Position numbers and translations under genes: made by a program | Shown: one piece after another, positions 57,403 through 64,000 of the stretch | Layout: each line of letters begins with the position of its first letter | How positions within the stretch are numbered: the first letter of the stretch is position 1 | From: CAVVSD01 sp963757125 | GTDB lineage: Bacteria > Actinomycetota > Thermoleophilia > Solirubrobacterales > Solirubrobacteraceae | DNA: 64,000 nucleotides | Assembly (NCBI GenBank): GCA_963757125.1 | Contig: CAVWQP010000006.1 | Span: 372,001 to 436,000 of the forward strand | Reading direction: 5' to 3' | Notes under the pieces: model-generated | Databases searched by the model: none | What the model saw: the letters and a program-made list of their open reading frames with translations, nothing else | What the model was told of the DNA's origin: nothing

Positions 57403-58535
57403 CGGAGCCCTGCCTGGATCAGCATGGGATACGTCTCCTCCTGGAACTTCCGCATGTCGTCGATGTACCGCGGCCATGACAGCAGACATCCGTCGAAGCC
57501 CGCGTCCGAGATGACGCCGAGCTGCTCGACGACCTGCTCGGCCGTGCCGATGACCGGGTAGCCGCCCCAGCCCGCGATGAAGTGGCGCTTCATGTCCTGC
57601 AGGACGTCGGCCGGGAGCGTCTGGGCGTTCATCCCCATCGTGCTGACGAGGTTGTCCGCTGCCTCCCAGTCGCCGAGCTCGTCGACGTAGCGGTGCAGGT
57701 AGTCCTTGGCGTCCTGCTCGGTGTCGCCCTGCACGACGTAGGCGTAGCTCCACACCTGCAGCTCGCGGCCGTACTCCTCGCGTGCGAGCCGGCGGTAGTG
57801 GTCGACGCGGGCGCGCATGCTGTCGGCGTCGTGCGCGTCGGGGATGACGAACGCGACGTCGCACTCCTTGGCGGCGAAGTGGCGGCCGGCCTCCGACCCG
57901 CCCGCGTTCATGATCACGGGGTGCGGCTTCTGCAGCGGGTGGGGGCGGCAGACCGCGCCCTCGACCTTGTAGTACTTGCCCTCGAAGTCGAAGGGCTCCT
58001 CCGCCGTCCACATCTCGCGGATGATGTGCAGCCACTCCGCCGCGAGCGCGTAGCGCTCGTCGTGCTCGAGCATCGGCGCGCCGAACATCTCGATCTCGGG
58101 CTTGTGCCAGCCGGTCACGACGTTGAGCGCGAAGCGCCCGCCGGAGATGTGGTCGACCGTCATCCCCTGCTTCGCCGCGAGGATCGGGTGGATCGTCGGG
58201 ACGTGCGACGTTGCGAAGAGGCCCGCGCTCTTCGTCTGGGCGCCGGTCGCGGCCGCCCAGGTGAAGCACTCGAAGCCCTCGCCGTTGAAGTCGGTCGGCC
58301 CGCCGAAGCCGCGCCAGCGGCCGACGGGGACGAGGGCCTCGAAGTCCATCGCGTCGCTCATCGCGGCGAGCGAGGACGTGCTCGGCCAGTCGGCCTTCAG
58401 GGTCCCGTCGATCGTCGAGATCGCGCAGCCGTAGCTGAGATTCGACGAGAACGTCCCCAACCGCAGCTTGCGGTCGCTGTAGACGGGGTGCCTGGCCTCG
58501 CGCAGGTCGTCGGCCCTTGACTGCGTGGCGCTCAT
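57399..58535 (-). CDS. LLM class flavin-dependent monooxygenase, RutA/DszA-like (first copy)
   Basis: The 378-residue protein shares the GRWRGFGGPTDFNGEGFECFTWAAA block, GRFALNVVTGWHKPEIEMFGAP and FDFEGKYYKVEGAVCRPHP with its neighbour. The two are largely identical in the core but diverge at the N terminus (SSNLSYGCAIST versus GTNLQQGAAITS) and in the C-terminal lid (DAHDADSMRARV versus SAHDFDSLKKLV), so they may have different substrates. Reduced FMN would come from the flavin reductase encoded just upstream. Confidence 0.9.
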   Translation of the reverse strand: MSATQSRADDLREARHPVYSDRKLRLGTFSSNLSYGCAISTIDGTLKADWPSTSSLAAMSDAMDFEALVPVGRWRGFGGPTDFNGEGFECFTWAAATGAQTKSAGLFATSHVPTIHPILAAKQGMTVDHISGGRFALNVVTGWHKPEIEMFGAPMLEHDERYALAAEWLHIIREMWTAEEPFDFEGKYYKVEGAVCRPHPLQKPHPVIMNAGGSEAGRHFAAKECDVAFVIPDAHDADSMRARVDHYRRLAREEYGRELQVWSYAYVVQGDTEQDAKDYLHRYVDELGDWEAADNLVSTMGMNAQTLPADVLQDMKRHFIAGWGGYPVIGTAEQVVEQLGVISDAGFDGCLLSWPRYIDDMRKFQEETYPMLIQAGLR

Positions 58536-59500
58536 CGCGCCTCCTCCCCGGCGGCGATCGCCGCCCGCTGGCTTCGCGCGGCGCGGTCGGCGTGCTCGCG
58601 CACCGCCTGCCGCGCCCCTTCGACATCTCCGCGCTCGTAGGCTTCCACGAGGCGGCGGTGGTCCTGCGCCAGCTCCGGATCGGCGTGCGTGCCGCCCGAG
58701 TAGGTACGCAGGATGAGACCGGCGACGCCGAGCCGCCGGTAGGACTCCGTGAGGGGCTCCGACCCCGCGAGCGCCACATGTGCCTCGTGGAACGCCGCGT
58801 TGACCTCGGCCCAGCGCGCGACGTCCGTGAAGCACCCGTCGGCGATGAGGCCCTGGGTCGCCTCCATCCGCGCGCGCAGCTCGGCGAGCGCCTCCTCGCC
58901 GACGCGACCGACGGTCGTCTCGACGACGCCCAGCTCGATCGCCGCGCGCGCGGCGAAGGTCTCCTCGCAGAGGTCGGCGAGATCGAGCTCCGGCGCGAGC
59001 CGGCCAAAGCGCCCGCGGAAGTAGGCGAGCGGGTCGCCCGCCGCCGCCTCCGCGCGCTGCACCTCGCCGATGAACACGGTGTGGGTGCCGCCGGTGACCG
59101 TCTCGCGCACGCGGCACTCGATGTGCGCCAGCGCTCCGGCGAGGATCGGATCGCCGCCGTCGGTCCTGTCGACCTCCAGGCCTGCGAACTTCTCGCCGTG
59201 CCGTCCGGCGAAGCGCATGGCGAGCTCGCCCTGGTCCTCGCGGAGGATGTTCACGACGAACGTCCCGCTCTCCCGGACGGCGGTCTCGGTCGCCGTCGCG
59301 CGGTTCAGGCAGACGAGCAGCGAGGGCGGATCGAGCGAGACGGAGGACACCGCGCTGGCGGTCGCGCCGTGGTCGGTCTCGTCGTGGCGGGAGGTGATGA
59401 CGGTCACCCCCGTGGCGAAGTGCCCGATGACGTGCCGATAGCGCTCACCGTCGAAGACCGCGGCGGCGATTGCGGCGCCATTCCCCTTGGCAGACCCCAT
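58532..59500 (-). CDS. Flavin reductase fused to an FCD ligand-binding domain, without HTH
   Basis: The 322-residue protein has an N-terminal flavin reductase domain (RYRHVIGHFATGVTVITSRHDETDHGATASAVSSVSLDPPSLLVCLNRATATETAV, residues about 20-165). A helical C-terminal FCD-type domain follows (about 185-310; ALAELRARMEATQGLIADGCFTDVARWAEVNAAFHEAHVALAGSEPLTESYRRL). No winged helix precedes the FCD domain. It is first in the operon of two LLM monooxygenases and is divergent from an HpaB-type monooxygenase, all needing reduced flavin. It resembles in logic the C1 reductase of the p-hydroxyphenylacetate hydroxylase, whose MarR-like C terminus senses the substrate; here an FCD domain would play that role. 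Confidence 0.88.
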   Translation of the reverse strand: MGSAKGNGAAIAAAVFDGERYRHVIGHFATGVTVITSRHDETDHGATASAVSSVSLDPPSLLVCLNRATATETAVRESGTFVVNILREDQGELAMRFAGRHGEKFAGLEVDRTDGGDPILAGALAHIECRVRETVTGGTHTVFIGEVQRAEAAAGDPLAYFRGRFGRLAPELDLADLCEETFAARAAIELGVVETTVGRVGEEALAELRARMEATQGLIADGCFTDVARWAEVNAAFHEAHVALAGSEPLTESYRRLGVAGLILRTYSGGTHADPELAQDHRRLVEAYERGDVEGARQAVREHADRAARSQRAAIAAGEEAR

Positions 59501-59519
59501 GAGCTCACGTTACCATCAG

Positions 59520-59544
59520 CAGAACGGACGTGTCTACCGTTCTG
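59520..59544. promoter_or_regulatory. Inverted repeat between the reductase-FCD gene and the HpaB-type gene, candidate operator
   Basis: CAGAACGG at 59520-59527 and CCGTTCTG at 59537-59544 are perfect 8-bp arms with a 9-base centre. They lie in the 65-base region between the two divergent genes, within typical promoter distance of both. The regulator is unknown; the IclR, GntR and LacI proteins of the window are candidates. Binding is inference. Confidence 0.5.
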
Positions 59545-59565
59545 TCAGACGGAATGAGGAGTGAG

Positions 59566-61059
59566 ATGACGACACCGGCACTCGACAAGCCGCTCACCGG
59601 CGAGGAGTACCTGGAGAGCCTGAGAGACGGCCGAGAGATCTGGATCGGCGGCGAGAAGGTCGCCGACGTCACCGAGCACCCCGCGTTCCGCAACGCCACC
59701 CGCTCCGTCGCGCGCCTCTACGACGCGCTGCACGACCCCGCCAACGACATGCTGACGACGGATCGGCGCGGCATCCTGACGCACAAGTTCTTCGCGCCCG
59801 CCTACTCGTCGCAGGACCTCGTCGACGCGCGCGAGGCGCTCGCGATCTGGTCGCGCATGTCCTACGGCTTCATGGGTCGCTCGCCCGACTACAAGGCGTC
59901 GTTCATGGCCGGACTCGGTGCCGATCCCGAGTGGTACGGGCCGTTCTCCGGCAGCGCCGAGCACTGGTACCGCAAGTACGCGGAGAGCGCGCTGTTCCTC
60001 AACCACGTGCTCATCAACCCGCCGATCGACCGCTCCAAGCCCGTGCACGACATGGAGGACGTCTTCGTGCACGTCGTGAAGGAGCGCGACGACGGCATGG
60101 TGGTCAGCGGCGCGAAGATGCTCGCGACGGGCTCCGCGCTCACGCACGCGACGTTCGTCGCCCAGAACAGCGCGACCCAGCTCGAGAAGGGCAAGGCCGA
60201 GGACTACGCGCTCGTCTTCATCGCCCCGCTCGACACGCCGGGCCAGAAGCTGCTGTCCCGCCGCTCCTACGAGGCGACCGCCGACTCGCCGTTCGACCAC
60301 CCGCTCTCCAGCCGCTTCGACGAGAACGACGCGGTCATCGTCTTCGACAACGCGTTCATCCCCTGGGAGAACGTCCTCGTCTACCGCGACGTCGAGAAGG
60401 CGACCGGCTTCTACGCGCAGTCCGGGTTCCTCAACCGCTACACGCTCCAGGCCGGCACGCGCCTGGCCGTGAAGCTCGACTTCATGACCGGGCTCATCTC
60501 GCGCGCGCTGGAGACCAACGGCACCGACGGCTTCCGCGGCGTGCAGGCCGAGCTCGGCGAGCTGTTCGGCTGGCGCAGCCTCATGTGGTCGATCACGACC
60601 GCGCTGTGCCACGACACCCGCCCGGGCCCCGGCGAGAGCATCGTTCCCAACGCCGACGTCTCGATGCTCGTGCGGCTGTTCGGCAGCATCGCCGCGCCGC
60701 GCTTCAACGAGGTCGCGGCCCAGATCCTGGGCGGCAGCCCGCTGCTCGTCCCGTCGAGCGTGGAGGACATGAAGAACCCGGAGCTGCGGCCGATCATCGA
60801 CCGCTTCTACCGCGGATCGAGCGGCTCGGCCGAGGAGCGCGTGAAGCTCTTCAAGCTGATCTGGGACGCGATGGGCAGCGAGTTCGGCGCGCGCCACGAG
60901 TGGTACGAGCGCAACTACGGCGGCAGCGCCGAGCTCGTCCGGCTCGACGCGCTGCGATTCGGGAAGCGGGGCGGGACGCTCGCGGCCTGCCAGGAGATGG
61001 TCGACCAGTGCATGTCCGACTACGACATCGACGGCTGGACGGGCGACACCTGGACCTAG
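59566..61059 (+). CDS. HpaB-type 4-hydroxyphenylacetate 3-hydroxylase family monooxygenase
   Basis: The 497-residue protein has the HpaB-family fold blocks: TGEEYLESLRDGREIWIGGEKVADVTEHPAFRN at the N terminus, RSPDYKASFMAGLG, a central FAD-reduced-flavin region (DVFVHVVKERDDGMVVSGAKMLATGSALTH), and DNAFIPWENVLVYRD. Family members hydroxylate phenols with FADH2 supplied by a separate reductase. GAGGAG lies four bases before the ATG. No hpaC reductase is near except the FCD-fused reductase across the promoter. Confidence 0.92.
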   Translation: MTTPALDKPLTGEEYLESLRDGREIWIGGEKVADVTEHPAFRNATRSVARLYDALHDPANDMLTTDRRGILTHKFFAPAYSSQDLVDAREALAIWSRMSYGFMGRSPDYKASFMAGLGADPEWYGPFSGSAEHWYRKYAESALFLNHVLINPPIDRSKPVHDMEDVFVHVVKERDDGMVVSGAKMLATGSALTHATFVAQNSATQLEKGKAEDYALVFIAPLDTPGQKLLSRRSYEATADSPFDHPLSSRFDENDAVIVFDNAFIPWENVLVYRDVEKATGFYAQSGFLNRYTLQAGTRLAVKLDFMTGLISRALETNGTDGFRGVQAELGELFGWRSLMWSITTALCHDTRPGPGESIVPNADVSMLVRLFGSIAAPRFNEVAAQILGGSPLLVPSSVEDMKNPELRPIIDRFYRGSSGSAEERVKLFKLIWDAMGSEFGARHEWYERNYGGSAELVRLDALRFGKRGGTLAACQEMVDQCMSDYDIDGWTGDTWT

Positions 61060-61079
61060 GCGCGTACGATGCGCGCCCC

Positions 61080-61940
61080 ATGACGCGCATCGTGATGACG
61101 GGGACGACCGGACACGTCGGTGGCGCGGCGATCGCCGAGCTCGCCGCGGCCGGGCACGACCTCTGCCAGATCGTCCGCGACCCGGTGCGTGCGCCCGCGA
61201 TCGAGGGGGTCGAGACGGTCGTGGCGACGGGGCTCGACGACGGCGACGCGCTGCGCGCGACGCTGCGCCGCGGCGACCGCGTCTTCCTCGTGTCCGCCTG
61301 GACGGGGCACGACGAGCGCGTGCGGCTGCACCGCGCGTTCATCGACGCCGCGTCCGACGCCGAGGTCGGGCACCTCGTCTACCTCTCGTTCGTCAACGCG
61401 AGCCCGGACGCCGCCTTCGGCCACGCGCGATCGCACGCCGACACCGAGCGCGATCTGTTCGCCAGCGGCGTGCCGTTCAGCATCCTGCGCACGAGCTACT
61501 ACCACTTCAACCTCGAGGCGTTCTTCGTCGACGGGATCGTGCGCGGCCCGTCCGGGCGCGTCGGCTGGGTGAGCCGCGCGGACTGCTCCCGCGCCCTCGC
61601 CGCCGCGATGGCGGGCGCCGCCGAGGTGGGGGAGACCTACGACCTCACCGGCCCCGACGCGCCGACGCTGGAGGAGTCCGCGGCGCGCGCCGGCGAGCTG
61701 CTCGGCACGTCGTTCGCGTACCTCCCCGAGGAGGAGCCCACGGACGTGGGTCCCGAGTGGAAGACCGGCATCCGCATGCGGGGCTCGCGCGCGATCGCGC
61801 TCGGCGAGCTCGACCTCGTCGGGGACGGCGTCCTCCGCCTGACCGGCGCCGAGGCGGAGTCGGTCGACGCCTACGTGCTGGCGAACCCGGACGCGTTCAG
61901 GCCGGGCGCGGCGGCCCCAGCGTCGCCCGCCGCACCATGA
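61080..61940 (+). CDS. NmrA-like NAD(P)-binding protein
   Basis: The 286-residue protein starts with RIVMTGTTGHVGGAAIAELAAAGHDL (atypical SDR), has RVFLVSAWTGHDERVRLH, LVYLSFVNASPDAAFGHARSHADTE and ILRTSYYHFNL in the NmrA/quinone-oxidoreductase position. It is 20 bases after the HpaB-type gene. Relatives reduce quinones or act as redox sensors, a plausible partner for a catechol-forming hydroxylase. It overlaps the convergent LacI gene by 44 bases. Confidence 0.87.
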   Translation: MTRIVMTGTTGHVGGAAIAELAAAGHDLCQIVRDPVRAPAIEGVETVVATGLDDGDALRATLRRGDRVFLVSAWTGHDERVRLHRAFIDAASDAEVGHLVYLSFVNASPDAAFGHARSHADTERDLFASGVPFSILRTSYYHFNLEAFFVDGIVRGPSGRVGWVSRADCSRALAAAMAGAAEVGETYDLTGPDAPTLEESAARAGELLGTSFAYLPEEEPTDVGPEWKTGIRMRGSRAIALGELDLVGDGVLRLTGAEAESVDAYVLANPDAFRPGAAAPASPAAP

Positions 61941-62907
61941 CCGGCGGCAGCACGATCCGCTCCGGCGCCCGGTCCGGCTCGACGACCGACTCGAGCACCG
62001 TCTCGACCGCGATCTGCGCCATCCGCCGCAGGTCCTGGCGGACCGTCGTCAGCCGGTAGACGTCCCAGCCGGCCATCCCGATGTCGTCGAAGCCGACGAC
62101 GCTGACGTCGTCCGGCACCCGCAGCCCGAGGCGATGGCAGGCGTTGAGCGCGCCGAGCGCGATGACGTCGTTGCCGCAGAAGACCGCCGTCGGCCGGTCG
62201 TCGCCCTCGAGCAGCTGGAGCGCCGCGGCGTGGCCGGACTCGTACGTGTAGGACCCGCGACGCGTGCGCGCGGCGGGCAGCTCGACGCCCGCTGCCTCGA
62301 GGGCAGCTCGCACCCCGCGCTCGCGATCGCGGCCCGTGCTCGTCTCCGCCGGGCCGAACACGGCGCCGATGTCGCGGTGTCCCTCGGCGAGGATCGCCTC
62401 GGCGATGAGGCGGCCGCCGCTGGCGTTGTCGACGGAGCAGGTCGCCACGCCCGGCTCGTCGACGATGCGGTTGAGCAGCACGAAGGGGAACCCGCGGTCG
62501 CGCAGCAGACCGGGGAGCGGTGAGTCGAGGAACGTCGTCGTCAGCACGACGCCGTCGATGGAGCCGTCGACGAGCCGCGCCAGGCCCTCGGGGTCGTCGT
62601 GGCGCGGCGTGAAGACGATCATCCGCACGTCCGCGCGCTCGAGCTGGTCGTGCAGCTCGTCGAGCAGCTCGAGGTAGAAGGGGTTGTCGAGGTCCTCGAC
62701 GACGACGCCGATGCGATCCGTGCGCCGCGTCGAGAGGCTGCGGCCCCGGTGGCTGGCGACGTAGCCGAGCTCCTGCGCGACCTGCGCGATGCGGTCGCGG
62801 GTGGCCTGCGTGACCCGCGGGTCGCCGCGCAGCGCGCGCGACACCGTCGGCTGCGAGACGCCCGCGGCGCGGGCGACGTCGTGGCTCGTGGGCGGCCGAT
62901 CGCGCAT
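61897..62907 (-). CDS. LacI family transcriptional regulator
   Basis: The 336-residue protein has a complete LacI HTH with hinge (SHDVARAAGVSQPTVSRALRGDPRVTQATRDRIAQVAQELGYVAS) and a periplasmic-binding-like effector domain (RIGVVVEDLDNPFYLELLDELHDQLERAD; GNDVIALGALNACHRLGLRVPDDVSVVGFDDI). The ATG at 62907 gives the standard N terminus. It is divergent from the cyclase/MetE-like operon and has a palindromic operator between the two starts. Confidence 0.94.
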   Translation of the reverse strand: MRDRPPTSHDVARAAGVSQPTVSRALRGDPRVTQATRDRIAQVAQELGYVASHRGRSLSTRRTDRIGVVVEDLDNPFYLELLDELHDQLERADVRMIVFTPRHDDPEGLARLVDGSIDGVVLTTTFLDSPLPGLLRDRGFPFVLLNRIVDEPGVATCSVDNASGGRLIAEAILAEGHRDIGAVFGPAETSTGRDRERGVRAALEAAGVELPAARTRRGSYTYESGHAAALQLLEGDDRPTAVFCGNDVIALGALNACHRLGLRVPDDVSVVGFDDIGMAGWDVYRLTTVRQDLRRMAQIAVETVLESVVEPDRAPERIVLPPVMVRRATLGPPRPA

Positions 62908-62932
62908 TCCGGGAGACTCGCACACGGATCTG

Positions 62933-62944
62933 GCATACGTATGC
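62933..62944. promoter_or_regulatory. Perfect LacI-type palindrome upstream of the cyclase gene
   Basis: GCATACGTATGC is a perfect 12-bp palindrome with the central CG step that LacI/PurR-type hinge helices intercalate. It lies 25 bases upstream of the LacI start and 36 bases upstream of the cyclase ATG. It is likely the operator for both. Confidence 0.65.
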
Positions 62945-62980
62945 AACACTGTCGCCAAGGGCACGATCCAGGAGGACCGG

Positions 62981-63670
62981 ATGAGGATCATCGATCTCTC
63001 ACAGGAGATCTACGAGGGCATGCCGGTGTACGCCGGGCATCTCGAGACGAAGGTCTGGCAACACCACACGTTCGCCGACACCGCGCCCAACTTCGACAGC
63101 GATTTCGCCTACCAGAGCCTGGGCGTCACGTTCTGCGATCACGGGCCGACGCACGTCGACGCGCTGAGCCATCTGGACCCGAGTCCGGGCGCGCCGACGA
63201 TCGACCAGATGGACCTCGGGCAGTTCTGCGGCGAGGGGACGTGCCTCGACGTGTCGGGCGTCGCGCCGCGCGAGTACGTCACCGCGGAGCACCTGGAGAG
63301 CGCGCTGCAGGAGTCGGCGGTCGAGCTCATCGAGGGCGACGTGCTGCTGCTGCGCACCGGGTCGGCCGAGCGCTACGGCGGCACGCAGGAGTACACGACG
63401 CAGTACCCCGGGCTCGACCAGAGCGCAGCGGACTGGCTGCGCGAGCGGCGCCCGAAGGTGTTCGGCGTCGACTCCCCGAGTCCCGACAACCCGGCCGACC
63501 GCATCTACCCGGTCCACCTCTTCAGCCGCGAGAGCGGCATCACGCACTACGAGAACCTGGCGAACCTCGGGGAGGTCGTGGGCCGGCGGTTCCGGTTCTT
63601 CGGCTTCCCCCTGCGCATCCGGGGCGGACACGGCTCGCCCGTCCGCGCCGTGGCGATGCTCGACGACTAG
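62981..63670 (+). CDS. Cyclase family protein (metal-dependent amide hydrolase)
   Basis: The 229-residue protein has the metal-binding signature DHGPTHVDALSHLDP of the cyclase/kynurenine formamidase family (usually HxGTHxDxxxH; here Pro replaces Gly), IDLSQEIYEGMPVYAGHL at the start and VFGVDSPSPDNPAD later. Members hydrolyse N-formyl or cyclic amide bonds. AGGAGGA lies four bases before the ATG. It heads the operon that continues into a MetE-like gene. Confidence 0.9.
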   Translation: MRIIDLSQEIYEGMPVYAGHLETKVWQHHTFADTAPNFDSDFAYQSLGVTFCDHGPTHVDALSHLDPSPGAPTIDQMDLGQFCGEGTCLDVSGVAPREYVTAEHLESALQESAVELIEGDVLLLRTGSAERYGGTQEYTTQYPGLDQSAADWLRERRPKVFGVDSPSPDNPADRIYPVHLFSRESGITHYENLANLGEVVGRRFRFFGFPLRIRGGHGSPVRAVAMLDD

Positions 63671-63683
63671 GAGGACACGCACC

Positions 63684-64000
63684 ATGCCGACGAAGGTGAC
63701 GGACACGATCCTGCCGACGACGATGATCGGCTCCTACCCCAAGCCCCGGTGGTTCGAGAAGTACAACGTCGAGGGGCGCGACCTCCTGGAGTGGTGGAAG
63801 CTCGAGGAGAACTTCCAGGCCTGGAAGGACGCGACGAACGCCGTCATCACCGACCAGGAGGACGCCGGTCTCGACATCGTGACCGACGGCCAGATGCACT
63901 TCGACCAGTACGGCGGGGCGATCGGATCCTTCGTCTGGTACTGGTACGAGCGCCTCGGCGGCTTCTCCAAGGCGAAGCTCCCCAACCCGATCGCGAGGGG
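63684..64000 (+). CDS. Cobalamin-independent methionine synthase-like protein (3' end cut by window)
   Basis: About 105 N-terminal residues are present, beginning MPTKVTDTILPTTMIGSYPKPRWF and continuing VITDQEDAGLDIVTDGQMHFDQYGG, which matches the single-barrel MetE-like family. The zinc motif lies outside the window. It begins 13 bases after the cyclase gene with a GGAGG site, so both are regulated together by LacI. It is a second MetE-like protein in the same catabolic region. Confidence 0.85.
   Translation, partial: MPTKVTDTILPTTMIGSYPKPRWFEKYNVEGRDLLEWWKLEENFQAWKDATNAVITDQEDAGLDIVTDGQMHFDQYGGAIGSFVWYWYERLGGFSKAKLPNPIAR

Noticed and set aside
1..64000. tRNA, rRNA, CRISPR array, riboswitch or insertion sequence
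   Set aside because: I saw no cloverleaf, no direct-repeat/spacer series, no transposase and no recognisable riboswitch core; structure searches could not be run.

Overview
The window is high-GC DNA (strong G/C at third codon positions, many GTG and a few TTG starts, genes joined by 1-4 base stop/start overlaps). It looks like a chromosomal segment of an aerobic actinobacterium. An F420-type luciferase-like oxidoreductase, an actinobacterial-type hydrogenase, a menaquinone-type succinate dehydrogenase and many PKD, DUF421 and LLM proteins suggest the Thermoleophilia/Solirubrobacterales, but that placement is inference. I saw no rRNA, tRNA, CRISPR array, phage or transposase. No gap between genes exceeds about 200 bases.

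Layout. 1-5 kb: a CFA-synthase-like methyltransferase (cut by the window edge), DUF1365 and FAD amine oxidase operon, then small oxidoreductases. 6-11.5 kb: a nucleoside salvage operon (MFS transporter, cytidylate-kinase-like protein, nucleoside hydrolase, frameshifted ribokinase) running into an XRE-cupin regulator and a BenE transporter, with a perfect 18-bp palindrome at the junction. 11.5-15 kb: an old yellow enzyme and a TetR/SDR module. 15-19.4 kb: sdhC-sdhA-sdhB followed by two uncharacterised coupled genes. 19.4-34.5 kb: housekeeping and accessory genes (PKD secreted protein, Crp/Fnr, FKBP, LLM, DUF421, GGDEF-HD, ArsR) including several broken or shrunken genes.

34.5-48.4 kb is the centrepiece, a 15-gene minus-strand operon for a group 1h (actinobacterial, high-affinity type) [NiFe] hydrogenase: hypC, a second HypC-like gene, hypD, hypE, small subunit, large subunit, a NifU/4-Cys Rieske-like/DUF5947 fusion, DUF6084, an orphan 356-residue protein, maturation protease, hypA, hypB, a tandem SIS protein, a small membrane protein and hypF (frameshifted as read). 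A divergent GntR/FCD regulator has a near-ideal operator over its own start codon, placed to control both sides.

49-64 kb is a catabolic region: a serine hydrolase, a dihydroxyphthalate-decarboxylase-like protein, an ECF-sigma-fragment/IclR fused frame, then a coupled operon with two tandem RutA/DszA-type flavin monooxygenases, an ALDH, a class II aldolase-type protein and a MetE-like zinc protein. It is headed by a flavin reductase fused to an FCD ligand-binding domain with no DNA-binding domain. Divergent from it are an HpaB-type monooxygenase and an NmrA-like protein. A LacI regulator, a cyclase-family hydrolase and a second MetE-like gene (cut by the edge) end the window. Together they read as an uncharacterised two-component-flavoenzyme pathway for an aromatic, heterocyclic or sulfur/nitrogen-containing compound; the substrate cannot be named from sequence.

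Three otherwise intact genes (ribokinase, zinc alcohol dehydrogenase, hypF) each carry one extra base. Either the assembly has indel errors or these are recent mutations; this must be settled before saying the hydrogenase is functional.
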